A DNA stretch of 64,000 nt, taken from assembly GCA_963555705.1 (NCBI GenBank), contig OY743181.1, positions 23,254,513 through 23,318,512 of the forward strand, in the 5' to 3' direction. Of this stretch, positions 34,052-45,781 are shown piece by piece (positions within the stretch are counted from its first letter, which is position 1; each line of letters opens with the position of its first letter). The notes beneath the pieces are model-generated. The model had not been told where the DNA came from. It saw only the letters and a list, made by a program, of their open reading frames with translations, and made no database searches. The position numbers and the translations under genes are program-made. The stretch is from Ligustrum vulgare. Its lineage: Eukaryota > Streptophyta > Magnoliopsida > Lamiales > Oleaceae.

Positions 34052-34425
34052 TTTGATAGCACAAGTTTTCCATGAAAAATAGAAAACTTTTCAACATTTT
34101 CTTACTTTTGATTTTTTGATAGGTAATATTTTGTTGGCAATTCCTATTCCAACTTTTGATTAAGTGAGGTTATTTCCTTGGTTTTGAAGGAAAACACTTT
34201 CCCATAGGTAAAGGAGGTTTTATTTTCTTAGCAACTTGTTTGATTGTTTTTGTCACGTTTGATCATTTTTGTTATTGGTAATTGATTTATTTATTTTTTT
34301 CAAAAATTATCATTATTATTATTATCAAATAAAAATGTGTGGAAAAATAATTTTTTTTTATTAAAATAGCTAAATTTTACTTCATTTTTCATGGAAAATA
34401 ATGTCAATCAAACAACCACCTAGAA
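34052..34425. mobile_element. MITE with TTTTCCATGAAAAAT inverted ends
   Basis: A left block TATGTTTGATAGCACAAG then TTTTCCATGAAAAATAG (34052-34090) is repeated in inverted form at 34378-34425 (ATTTTTCATGGAAAATAATG then CAATCAAACAACCACC). About 370 bp long, no coding capacity. Exact boundaries and target duplication are not settled. Confidence 0.55.
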
Positions 34426-35958
34426 AATTAAACAAATAAAACACATTAAACTTTCAATTCCCAAGAATTTAATTCCCTGAAATTCATTTTCTTTTCACCT
34501 AAATTTCACAATCGCTATCAAATGCAGGCTTAGTAGAAGTTTTATTGTAAAAAACGATAACTATGTTTCCTAAAATATGTCTTTTAAACGGAAGGAGAAT
34601 AAATTCATTAATTAATGTTGCATAAGTCGGCCTTTGCACAGGAAAGAAAATAGCAAAATATGGTAAAAGATTATTCATGCCATATATGAATACAAAAGTG
34701 TACAAGGTGATCGAGGCATGCACGTCATTGGGCAACTATCAAGGCGTAACTGTTAACACAACCATAGAAAATGATCCGACGCTGGGTGGGTGGTTGTGAA
34801 TGGTCCCGAATGTGTCATCAAAATGCCATATTGATATAGTCACGGATGGATGAGAATGCACATGTGCCGTTGTCCGTAAGTATCCCAAGACCCCATTTTT
34901 CTGTGTTACATATGCATCACAACACCCCAATATATATTTTGTTACTACTCTAATTTTCTTATCGATTTTCATGTTTCTTTTTTGGTGTCTTCGGTTCGTT
35001 GTAAAGTTTAAGATACCGCTTGGTTTGGTCAAAATAGATTTTTAGTAGATTTTAACGAAAGTCGTGATTTAAAACTTCATCAAAGTGGTATTCTTATAAA
35101 ATTTGTGAGTAAAATGAATTTGGAAAAAATGAGTTTAAAAAACCAGGGCAAAACATGGAGCTTGCAAAGGACGGTTCCGATCGTCCTCGGCTCGGGTCTT
35201 CAAAGAAAGATAAGCCCAACACAAGTCGGTTGAGTTTCACATTTCCAATTTTAGTAATTTGTTCGATATAATGTTCATACCAAATCATTTAAAATTGATT
35301 TATTAATTTATTATTACGCGCTAGTTTACGCTTCTACTCTAAGTTCAACTGAAACTATTTGTTTGAACTTTATTTCACAAATCTCCTATGAAATAAACCC
35401 ACCTCCACATTCAATTGATACTCTCCATCACTACTATTATTCCCACAACACTAAATCATTGCCAAATGGATATGATTATCATAACAATGATATTTATTAT
35501 GGTATGTTGTCACACTTTTTAAAAATGGTATATCAACAACTTGAAGCTTCATATCATCATGACTAACTTACCTTTTTTAAATGCTTTCACCCAAAGCATG
35601 ACACTTGTTCCAAAAGAGAAAATAGCAACTAAAAGTTGTTTACTGAAAATAGGACGATGATTAATTTTGTTAAATAAGTGACTTTCAAGCTAAGATGTCT
35701 AAAAGAGCTACTTCACGAGGTTGAGATTAGGTAGAATTATTGTATCTGCACCAGCAATAGTAGCTTCCTCAACTTTGTTTCTTTCTTTAAAGCATTTTTG
35801 AGGCGGAGTGGAGGGAGTCAAAGTTTATATAAAGTTGGATAGTTAACCACCTTCTTTAGTGGAAAATATTTTCCTAAATTTTAATATTTAACATGTCTTA
35901 AAAGTTAAGCCTTGTATATTATTTCTCAATTCTTTTTTTTTTTTTTTAATAAGAATTT
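34426..35958. other. AT-rich intergenic stretch
   Basis: No gene supportable. A block at about 35015-35110 (CCGCTTGGTTTGGTCAAAAT) is loosely like 49890-49950, suggesting an old dispersed repeat. A T-run lies just before the Copia insertion. Confidence 0.4.
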
Positions 35959-35963
35959 GAATC

Positions 35964-36563
35964 TGTTCGGAATTTCACGTCCCAATATTGTGATTATCGC
36001 GGATAACATATAATAATAAACAAGAAAACGCAACAAAAACAAAGAACACAATCTTGGTGACCCAGTTCAGTGCCAATCGCACCTACATCTGGGGGGCTCC
36101 GGATCGAGCCCGTTCCACTAGCCAATTCCAATGAAAGTTCTTTACAAGATTCCCGCACACAAACCGTGCGCCAATTCCTTCATCAGGAATTACCAAATCA
36201 CAACCCCTATTCTTTACAATATCACCGCACCATCATACTACACAATAGCACTTCCAATTGGCCTATACAAGGACTCAATTATGCCACAAAGAATTCTTTC
36301 TACATGGTGCAAGAACTTGGGTGGATTTCACAAGAGAGGAGAGGGAGAGGGCTAATCTATTCTATTTCATTCAATTCTACCAAATGAACCCAAGTCAAGA
36401 ATATATTAATTCTCAACTCAATCCTAACCATAGGATCTTGATCAATGGTCCACAATAAAAGCATACTAACACTAATTGCACCTTTAAGTCCTCCAACTTT
36501 AAGCTTGTTGCTAATTAGGCCCTCCAAGTATGAATTGTTCAATTTGGGGATCACATATTAATA
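35964..36563 (-). repeat. 3' LTR of the 5.5-kb Copia element
   Basis: 600 bp from TGTTCGGAATTTCACG to TCACATATTAATA. The flanking internal sequence AACTTCACCTTGATC (36564 on) is the complement of the polypurine tract region and is shared with the Copia element at 52952. Confidence 0.9.
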
Positions 36564-38099
36564 AACTTCACCTTGATCTCCAAATTGCAATCTCTAACTC
36601 TCTTGATTGCTATAGGCTAAGTGGGTGAGCTCGATCATCATCATCATCGCCCGATACCTGCAAATGAAAGTAAATGAAATTAGTCACAACTCAACATAGA
36701 ATTCAATAAAATTGGACTTCACCACTTTTTACCAATGTTCAAGAGTACAACAATCAAACCACAAACTTCAAACTTGCGCATCCACCGTTCCTTCTGAAGA
36801 AATCAGAATCCGACCCTTCTCAACAACGACTAACACCGCGCCAAACACTATACAGTAGTACTATCAATCTAGCCTACACTATGGCCCAGATTATACTACA
36901 AATGATTATACATGGCTGCAAGAATCGCTAAAACAGAGAGGGAAATATGAACAAAAACGTGCGCGTTGTGTCTAAAATGAACTCTTGAATTTTACCATGT
37001 CATGACTCTAGTACCATATCTGAGGAAATGTGATAATAACATTTATTCAGGATTTACAACACCGTGTGACACCTCAAGTAAAATGCAACATATAATCTCT
37101 ATGTATAGTGCAATCGTGAAAAACTGGATTTTTCCAAAAAATATATATCATGCTAACAGTTAAAGTATATAATCATATCACCAATAAAACCACAATGTTT
37201 AAAGAAGACCATTAAATATCAAAGATCATTTAATGAATCATATGATGTCAATATACTTAAACTCAATCATGGATAATAGAACTATGTGCAAAAACATGTG
37301 ATATGCATCTCACATAACCATCACACAAGGTGAAAACACATAGAAGGAAAATCACCATCCAATTACCAATATCCCCAACATAACATACATTTATAAATCC
37401 TCACACTATCACATTATGTATAGCACATACACATAAGACTCATCACAATATCCCCTCAAATCCAACGTACACATTTCAATACTTTCTATTTATAAGTATC
37501 AACAACGAATCAATCAAGAGCAATATCATCAATTTATAATAACATGAACTGAATCAAATCATATATACCACAACCAGGTAACATTTAAGCCATACTAGAA
37601 CCTTTCAAGATAAAACACACATGCACAAGTTTTTATTATCACAAAAACAAGAGGTCGAAACATAAAAGAAAACTTTTATAAAAAATGTAATTCCACATAA
37701 GGTTGTTTAAGTTGTCATGACCAACTAAACTACCAACAAAAGTTTTCATATAACCTTCACCTCAGTCTATGTGTGTACCCCTTTATCCAGTCTAGTACTC
37801 TAACAAAGGTCATTCCTAGTGGTATATCTCCTTTTGATTCAAAACAAGAGAATACATCTCTATCCATTGCTCCATCCACTCTATCGATTGTTCATTCTCA
37901 TAGAGTCCCATCACTCTATCACACTAGTCAACAACTAGTCAACCCAAGAATAGGTTATAACGGGTGTATCCATATCATTCTATTACCACTCTCTTTTAAT
38001 CTCCAGGACGCTGAATATTGGAGTCTTCACCTCACTCTGAATACCCTAGGCCTAGGGATAGTACTATCACTATAACCAACTCCACCTGCAACTGATAAC

Positions 38100-39158
38100 T
38101 AGCACTGCCTTGCTGTTTTTTCTCTCAATTGCACCAAAAAACCATGTTCTGAACATGACACATCAGCCTCATTAACCGTGATCACACCACTCCATGATCT
38201 AACCACCCTTTTGGCTTCTACACAATAACCTATAATCATCAATCCTCCGGAGGACATCCTAGAAACACATATCTAGCCATAGGTTCAACATTTCCCCCCA
38301 TTCTCAAATGGTGAAAAATAAGCACTGCCAAAAGTCTACAGCATAAAATGATCAACACATTTATTATGCAATCTATCATGAGTAGTATCACAAACCTGAA
38401 GAAAAAGAAACACGACGTTGCTTACCAAGCATACGACGATCACATAAAAGCAAATCCGACATATAGTCATTTCCAAGCACGCTTTTATGAAAACATACCA
38501 CACACACAATGACCACATAAATGCATATAAGACACACAGTCTACATATAACCCGCATTTATCACATCAAGGTACATAAGACCCACGGTCTCCTACAACAA
38601 CACCTATGTCATCAAGAAGCTTCTTATCATTCATCCGTGCACCCGTAGTGTGCAACTCATACAAGTCATTTGTGTTGGTAAACGAAACAGAGAAATCAAC
38701 ACCTCTAATCACATAAACAGTGGTAACACATACACATCTCTTGTAACTCTCTTACACGTTACAAGAACATCGTTAATAATTTTCATGAGCCCATGCTCAA
38801 TTTTACCAGTCAGCCCCATCTTTTCTAATTGACCCACATATATCAAATTCATATTCATCTCATGAATATATCTAACTCCACCTAAAAGAGCACACAGCCC
38901 CCATCAAATTTAACAGAAATATCACATATCCCAACACTCTTGCATGCAATTACACAACACAACGTGATCAAAGTCATGTTCATGCAAATTGTTGAACAAA
39001 TCAATATGGGATGCAACATGAAAAATATGTGCTAAATCAAGTAGCCATTCATGCATATGAAATTTCACAATTAAATTTATATCACAGGAGTCAACAGGAT
39101 TTAATAACACATAATCCTCATTCGGGTCCAAATTAGAACAAGATACCACATCCTCCAC
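38100..39158 (-). pseudogene. Remnant of Copia protease and integrase in the decayed interior
   Basis: Minus-strand fragments in several frames. At 39158-38922 a frame resembles the Copia protease entry (KFHMHEWLLDLAHIF, with the active-site DSG segment unrecognisable). At about 38875-38720 GGVRYIHEMNMNLIYVGQLE matches the protease-to-integrase linker (family form VRYVPxLKRNLISLG). At about 38360-38200 KCVDHFML and EPMARYVFLGCPP match the integrase C-terminal linker (family form RKCVFLGYPxG). RT and RNase H could not be found. Not functional. Confidence 0.65.
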
Positions 39159-39344
39159 ATCTCTCTCTATCTATCTGTTCAGGCTTCTCTTTATAACAAT
39201 CATATAAAGTGACCAAAAAACAACAACAAATAAGTCAAGAACTCTCTCCCAAATCTCACTACTATTTCAAGTCAAGATTTAAATACCATTGGATACCCAA
39301 ACTCGGAGAGAGACACTTATTTCACGTTTGATATAGCATTAGAC

Positions 39345-39565
39345 CCACATATGTGGCTAGTAACTTATTTAAATGGAAACTTGTATCTAGTCTAGTTATT
39401 TATTACCACTGATCCGATCAATAGAAATAACATATCTATTAGAAACACTAACCTTGTCACTCCATTTAGTGACCTATTTAAATGGAAACTTGTATCTAAT
39501 ATAGTTATCAAACACCATTGATCGTACCAACTAGAAACACTAACCTCGTCACTACCTATCTAATC
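39345..39565. repeat. Tandem duplication inside the Copia interior
   Basis: Two diverged copies of about 110 bp share TATTTAAATGGAAACTTGTA and GAAACACTAACCT(T/C)GTCACT. Confidence 0.75.
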
Positions 39566-40822
39566 CAATCAAACAATTAACAGGTCCAAGAAGCAACAAT
39601 AACAGATCAATATCGAACACAACTCAGCAAAACAAGTTGCTACATGCAAGGTGACTATTTTCAAAAAATAATTAACCTAAACAGATTGCTACCAGCAAAG
39701 TAAAGCAATAAAAGAAAAGTTAAAGTTTAGGGATATCACCGAGCGAACAATGCGTGTTCATATTACGTTTGGAATCTTGCAAAACTAACTTCGGAAATCG
39801 ACTCAGCAGGTCGAGATGATGAAACTGTCCAAAAAAGCGTTCGCCGGACCACCGCCGGAGCCGCCGCCGGACCACCGCCTGCCGCCTATAAAAAATGCCA
39901 AGAAACTGCAGAATATGCTACTCGTCCTTGTGAAGCTAGTGGTGGTAACGGTTTCTTGATCGGAGTTTTCGTTTGGCCGTAATTTAAATTTGAACTTTCG
40001 GCTAGTTTTCTTCTCCATCCAAAAAACTGCCGCTGTCACCGCCAAAATTTTGCCATCCTTGCAGCCGAGTATTCTACTCGACAATGAGCTTCCAGTGATG
40101 TCCTTCGTTCATCGACCGGAGTCTTGGCCTGCCAGAATCTAGAAATTTTAGCTTCGGTAGGTCACCTTCTCCTTTCTTGCCAGATTTTTCTCCAACCGGC
40201 CAGTGACTTCTTGAAGGTTGTTTCTCGATTTTTTTCTACTGCCGCCTTAGATTTACCTTTTAAAATTTTCAGAATCTTGGTCAGATGAAGGAATTGTAGA
40301 CCACGTTTTTTCTGGTTGATTTTTGAAATTTCCGATCAAGTTTTGAAAATGGTAGAAGCTTCCTTTTGATTTTTTGTTCTCCGGTCAACTGCTTCTACAA
40401 CCTTCTTGTGAATCTGCTGTGACCTTCGACCACCGCCTCTATCGCTGATCAGTCTTCTTCTTCACGTACTTCTTGGAATTTTTCGACAGCTACTAATTTC
40501 TTGGTTCCAATTTCTTGATTTTGCTCGCAGTACAGTTTCTTCTTCCAGTAAAGAGTTTGCTACTTTCCCTTTCCGGTAAGTTTTTTATTTCACCCTTTGC
40601 TACACTTTCCCCTTTTGGAATGTTGATTTCTTGATTTCTTTCCCCTTTTTGAATTTTTGACCAGTGAGCTAATGTTTCCCCAATTTTCTTGCAGTTCACG
40701 GCTGTGGCCCTAATTTTCCAAATTTGGTCCGATTCTTTTGAATTTTCTTTTTAACCGATTTCTTTGTTTTTGTAATTCACTCCAACCACAAAAATTCACC
40801 AAGCCCTTGATCTTCACACAAG
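39566..40822 (-). other. 5' leader and former gag region of the decayed Copia element
   Basis: Between the primer site and the readable pol remnants. The plus strand is T/C rich and the minus strand A/G rich. Minus-strand frames (for example 40084-39803) are short, without a zinc knuckle or gag motif. I see no coding function. Confidence 0.5.
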
Positions 40823-40834
40823 GCTCTGATACCA
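40823..40834 (-). other. Primer-binding site (initiator tRNA-Met type)
   Basis: The minus strand reads TGGTATCAGAGC two bases from the LTR end, the standard Copia primer site complementary to initiator tRNA-Met. Confidence 0.92.
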
Positions 40835-40836
40835 GT

Positions 40837-41438
40837 TGTTCGGAATTTCACGTCCCAATATTGTGATTATCGCGGATAACATATAATAATAAACAAGAAA
40901 ACGCAACAAAAACAAAGAACACAATCTTGGTGACCCAGTTCAGTGCCAATCGCACCTACATCTGGGGGGGCTCCGGATCGAGCCCGTTCCACTAGCCAAT
41001 TCCAATGAAAGTTCTTTACAAGATTCCCGCACACAAACCGTGCGCCAATTCCTTCATCAGGAATTACCAAATCACAACCCCTATTCTTTACAATATCACC
41101 ACACCATCATACTACACAATAGCACTTCCAATTGGCCTATACAAGGACTCAATTATGCCACAAAGAATTCTTTCTACATGGTGCAAGAACTTGGGTGGAT
41201 TTCACAAGAGAGGAGAGGGAGAGGGCTAATCTATTCTATTTCATTCAATTCTACCAAATGAACCCAAGTCAAGAATATATTAATTCTCAACTCAATCCTA
41301 ACCATAGGATCTTGATCAATGGTCCACAATATAAAGCATACTAACACTAATTGCACCTTTAAGTCCTCCAACTTTAAGCTTGTTGCTAATTAGGCCCTCC
41401 AAGTATGAATTGTTCAATTTGGGGATCACATATTAATA
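40837..41438 (-). repeat. 5' LTR of the 5.5-kb Copia element
   Basis: 602 bp. Differs from its partner by an extra G in the run after CATCTG, a G/A change in ATCACC(G/A)CACC and a one-base indel near the right end. Confidence 0.9.
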
Positions 41439-41443
41439 GAATC

Positions 41444-43270
41444 CGTAGTGACTCATCGGTTGAATGACTAACCTTCTTGTTTATACAGTGATCCACTGAA
41501 TTGGTGACATGGTTGAATTAATAATCTATGTTTATATATATAATATAGGAGCATGGTTGAGCGTATGTGCATTGAAATACATGTCCAACTTAAGTATAGA
41601 AGTAAAAATACTGTTTAAGATTGTGATATTTGTACAATTGCTTTGTACAATTTTACTTACAACTTATGATGTGGTGAATTGTGATTTGGTGATTTTGAAG
41701 ATGATGTGATGTGTGAATGAACAGGATACTGCCACATAAGTGTTGTAACCAAAAGTTGTAAAAAAAAATTGTACATATATCATTGTTCAACTGTTTAGCA
41801 CCCTATTAGAGCTATATCCAACATACTACTTCAAACTTCGTTTTGGAAATTCTGCTTTCTTCAGTATTGATTGAGAAGGAGCTTACTCCACTTAGAGTTA
41901 GAGAGACTTGGATGGGGTTGTTGGGAAATTTTGTCCCAAACAAACCACGGGGCGATGACAATTAAATGAGACAGAATAATCATTCTTCATGGGTTTATAT
42001 CCCATGCTTGAAGATTTATGGATTAAGTATAAAAATACAAAATTTTAATGTGCCTATTTTTTAATATCAAGTGTATTAAAAGATATTTTAAGAATCTAAA
42101 ACATATTATCAAAATCAGGTAATCAGGCAATGAAAGTCATATTGACAGTTTGTAATTAATTACAATTGTAACTTAATTTCAATTTTGTAATCAATTCCAA
42201 ATGTAACTAACTAATTAAGTTGCAATTGTAATTGTGCAACTTAATTACAATTGTAACTTTATTTTAATTTTGTAATTAATTAGAATTATAACTTTAATTT
42301 CAATTTTGTAATCAATTACAGTTGTAACTAGCTAATTTAATAAAATGTAAATTACAATTGTAATTCTAATCAATTACGAATTGTAGTTAATTACAATTGT
42401 GACTTAATTACCATTGCATCTTAATTACATTAATTTGTAATGAATTACCGTTTGTAATTAATTACGATTGTAATTTTATTTCAAATTTCTAATTAATTAC
42501 AATTATAACTAATGAATTCGTAAAACTAATGTATATATTCGTAATTTGTAATTAATTACTGTCTCAGTACCACCACCATCACCACTGTCTTAGTGGTACC
42601 AGCGCCGTCCACCACCACATGAACTAACTCAACCAAAAGAAAAAACAAACATAAGCAGATGGAAGCAAGATCTCTCTATCGCAATTTTCACCCTTCCTTC
42701 AAAGTAAAATCCAACAAAATTGTTAGCACTAAAATTACAAAAGACAGTAATCAAAATAAAGCATACCTCTGGTAGTTTTAATTGAGTCCTTTCGAACAAG
42801 GTTAAAATCATAAGCTAGAGAAAAAAAGGATACAACTCGAAAAACTTGAATCATAACTATCAAGCAATGCTGAATACTCATTTGTTATCATCAATTCATT
42901 CATCAAAACCAATGCATTATCATACATTTTATACTTCGTATCAAATGAGTCGGAGTAGAAGAAGACTAGAGTTAATCCAAAGCAAATATGCACCCTCCAA
43001 TTCTGGAGCAAAGCATTAAAACTAGCAGTGGGGAACTCTGGAAGTCGCAAAACTAGCGGTTAGATTCCAGTTGTTTTGTATGTTGCGTGGATGTTTCTTT
43101 GTATTTTACAAATTTGTGTTGCTTTGGGAATTGAAGGGAGCATGGCATTGCTACCGGAATCGATAGGTCCGAGTTTTGGGAATAGAAGAGTTTGCTGTGT
43201 AGAGTCGTTTTCTTCTTTCAAAAACGATGATGTTTTAGATGGTAGCGATGGTGAAGGCAGTGATTGACGA
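41444..43270. other. Intergenic stretch with a TTACAATTGTAA palindromic array
   Basis: No gene supportable. From about 42130 to 42560 the sequence repeats AATTACAATTGTAA-like palindromes with 20-40-base spacing. The rest (41444-42130, 42560-43270) is AT-rich. The frame 43076-43267 has no recognisable domain. Confidence 0.55.
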
Positions 43271-43474
43271 TAGAATTTTGGGGTTCAAGAGAGAGCAGAG
43301 GTGGACAGAGAAGAAGAAGAAGAAGAAGTGGTGGTGGTGGATGGTCAGTTAAGGTGGAGATGATTTTGAGAATAAGAATTTTGGGGTTCAAGAGAGAGCA
43401 GAGGTGGACAGAGAAGAAGAAGAAGAAGTGGTGGTGGTGGATGGTCAGTTAAGGTGGAGATGATTTTGAGAATG
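43271..43474. repeat. Two tandem copies of a roughly 100-bp unit
   Basis: Copies starting at 43271 and about 43375 both contain TTTTGGGGTTCAAGAGAGAG, a (GAA)n run and GTGGTGGTGGATGGTCAGTT. They differ mainly in GAA number, indicating a recent duplication. Confidence 0.9.
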
Positions 43475-43534
43475 AGAGAGAGGACCCGACAATTGAAAGA
43501 TCTGATTTAGTGAATATTGAATTAGAATTAGGTG

Positions 43535-44320
43535 AATATTGAATTAGAATTAGGTGAAGCTGCAATGACTGCGTGCTATTTGACTAATATGACTCCTTTC
43601 GTTGCTTTAAATTGTGATACTTATTATGAAAAGTGGTATGAAAAATGTGTTGATTATTCTATACTTAAAACTTTTGGTTGTGCTACATTTTCTCATCAGA
43701 GTGAGGAAAAAATTGAACCTAGAGCTAGAAGTGTGTCATTCAAGGTACCCTGAAGGAGTTAAAGGTTATAGGTTTGAGATAGAAGCCAAAAGGGTTGGAG
43801 AATTATTATTAGTAGGATGCCACCTTTAACGAGTCTAAAATGTCGTGTCTAGAGAGTGAAGAACAACAAGATATAGTTATGGATGAACCTCCAATTGAGA
43901 TGGAGAGCTTGAGAGTCCCTATCCCTATTACCCCGAGTGAGGTGGAGAACAATCTACAACAAGATCAGTCGAATGTAGAATTAGAAGAGAAGAGTATAAC
44001 GTAGAAGATCATCTTGAAGACCAAAATTCTCTAGATGACCATTAGTTAGCTAGAGATAGAGATAGAAGGCCCATAGGGAACCCCAGAGAATGTCCAACTA
44101 CATAATAGCCTATGCTAGTTACCAAGACCTAGTCGATAATGAAACCAATACCTATGAGGAGTGAAAACAATAAGGTTTGGGTGAGTACCATGAGAGATGA
44201 GATGAATAATATTATTAAGAAACAAACTTGAGAATTTGTATGTAAAATTAAGGATAAATCTATTGTAGGATGCAGGTGGGTTTATAAGGTTAAGGGGGGA
44301 ACCATTGATAGTGAATTTGT
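43535..44320 (+). pseudogene. Copia pol fragment (integrase C-terminus to RT start)
   Basis: The frame 43532-43753 reads AMTACYLTNMTPF, then KCVDYSILKTFGCATFSHQS and EPRARSVSF, the integrase C-terminal region of a Copia polyprotein. GVKGYRFEIEAKRV follows in another frame. Acidic linker and a piece resembling the RT start (CRWVYKVKGGT, about 44270) follow with many stops. No LTRs nearby. An isolated, dead fragment. Confidence 0.75.
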
Positions 44321-44329
44321 GTCCCTCTC

Positions 44330-45015
44330 TTGTTCATGATTGCTGGACTGTCCATCGTTTCTCTTGTGACCCTGTCGCCTTCGTGGTTAGACTGTCCCTT
44401 GACCTGCACCCCCTTCTGTGGCTGGAATTTGCTTCGACTGTGTCCCCTTTTGTGGCTAGACCTTGCTTCGACCGTGTCTATTCAAATTTTGTAACCTTAG
44501 GTTTGGTCTTCCTTGTGTGGGAACCAGTGGGTGTTTGGGCTTGTTTTAGGGAGTGTTATCTAGCCTTGATTTATGGTTTTACTGTTGTGGAGATTTGGGT
44601 AAAATCTCAACCCCTTTGGCACATCTAACAACAAGCTATTTTGTGCAATCTTTAGATTTTTATTTGATTCATATTTTTCTATTGAGTTTATGTTTGAAAT
44701 ATATTCTTAATCATTTATCAATCTTGTTTAATATTTGTTTTTCAAGGCTGACTCATCATAGGGAGGAGGTTAAAATAGAAATTTAGCGAAAGAAAGAAGA
44801 TAAAGAACCATATGCCAAATAGGAACCGATTACTGTAGCATACAGAAGAAAGTGACTTGTAACCATCGGGTCCTCCAGTAAGGAAGTCCAGTTATGGTAT
44901 TAAATTAAAGTCCCTAAAATTAAAAATAAGAAAAATCTTAGGCGGAGACATGATTCATTTGATCTACCTTGTCAGGAAGCAACGAGTATCCAAATAGACT
45001 ATCAATGGTGGTTGT
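44330..45015. other. Intergenic stretch
   Basis: A frame at 44305-44628 is rich in hydrophobic residues but has no recognisable domain. I see no gene or repeat I can support. Confidence 0.4.
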
Positions 45016-45024
45016 TATAAATTA

Positions 45025-45330
45025 GGGCGAATTACACTAAATACCATTGAAGTTTAATAGATGTTTCAAAAATACCACTGAAGTTCAATTATTACGCTAA
45101 TTACCACTTAAGTTATGATTTCTTACAACACATACCACTCAGCTCAAATAATAACTCCAACCCGCCAGTCGGTCTATTAATAGATGACATGGCTACACTT
45201 CCCAATAAATGGCATCGACGTGGCGGCTTAGGTGGAAAATGAGAGGCCCAAAAATTACTTAAATCCCATTTCTTTTTCCCATTTCTCTCGTCTGTCTCTC
45301 GTCCGCAATCCCCTTCCTCATACAAGCCCT
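45025..45330. repeat. Left terminal inverted repeat of the MULE
   Basis: About 300 bp. Matches 49450-49734 inverted through ACATGGCTACACTTCCCAAT and GGCGGCTTAGGTGGAAAATG to CCCTTCCTCAT. Confidence 0.88.
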
Positions 45331-45781
45331 TTCCACGAATCCCAATCATTGGGAAGGAAAATAACATTAATACCCATTTTTTGCAAGGAAATTATGTGAA
45401 ATCTCACCTAAATTTGAAGGAACCTTTCATCTTCCTCAACTCCCAATCCTTGTTGAAAGAGCTCCAGTTGAAGCTTAAAATGGCCGATGGAGGTGGTGAT
45501 TCTGAAGGTAAAACGGTCCTTTTTTATGTTTATTGAATCCATTCTTTATTTGACATTTGGGACCACTATGTTTTAAAATTCCACATTGCTGGTGCGTGAA
45601 AAATATGGGATTTCTTTTAAAAATTGGTCTTCCTAGTTTTGTATCCATGTTGGGTGGTATTGTGTCCCACTCACTAAAAAGTAAAAAAATTTAAAAATTT
45701 TGGAATAAATAAATGATTTCAGTAGCTTAAATTTTTTCTTGGTTAAGATTTGAAGCTAAAAAAAGTCTTCTTTATGTTGTA

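Larger units (their letters stand above)
35964..41438 (-). mobile_element. Copia-type LTR retrotransposon, near-identical LTRs, decayed interior
   Basis: A 5,475-bp element on the minus strand with a perfect 5-bp target duplication GAATC (35959-35963 and 41439-41443). The two LTRs (600 and 602 bp) differ at only about three places. The primer-binding site lies beside the right LTR. The interior (36564-40836) has no long frame, but minus-strand pol remnants are readable between 39158 and 38100. LTR ends are TA...CA on the minus strand, non-canonical, and closely related in layout to the element at 52952-61589. Confidence 0.9.

Noticed and set aside
37773..38075. 100-residue plus-strand frame
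   Set aside because: Antisense to the decayed Copia interior; no domain.
44305..44628. 107-residue hydrophobic frame
   Set aside because: No recognisable domain or gene context next to a dead Copia fragment.
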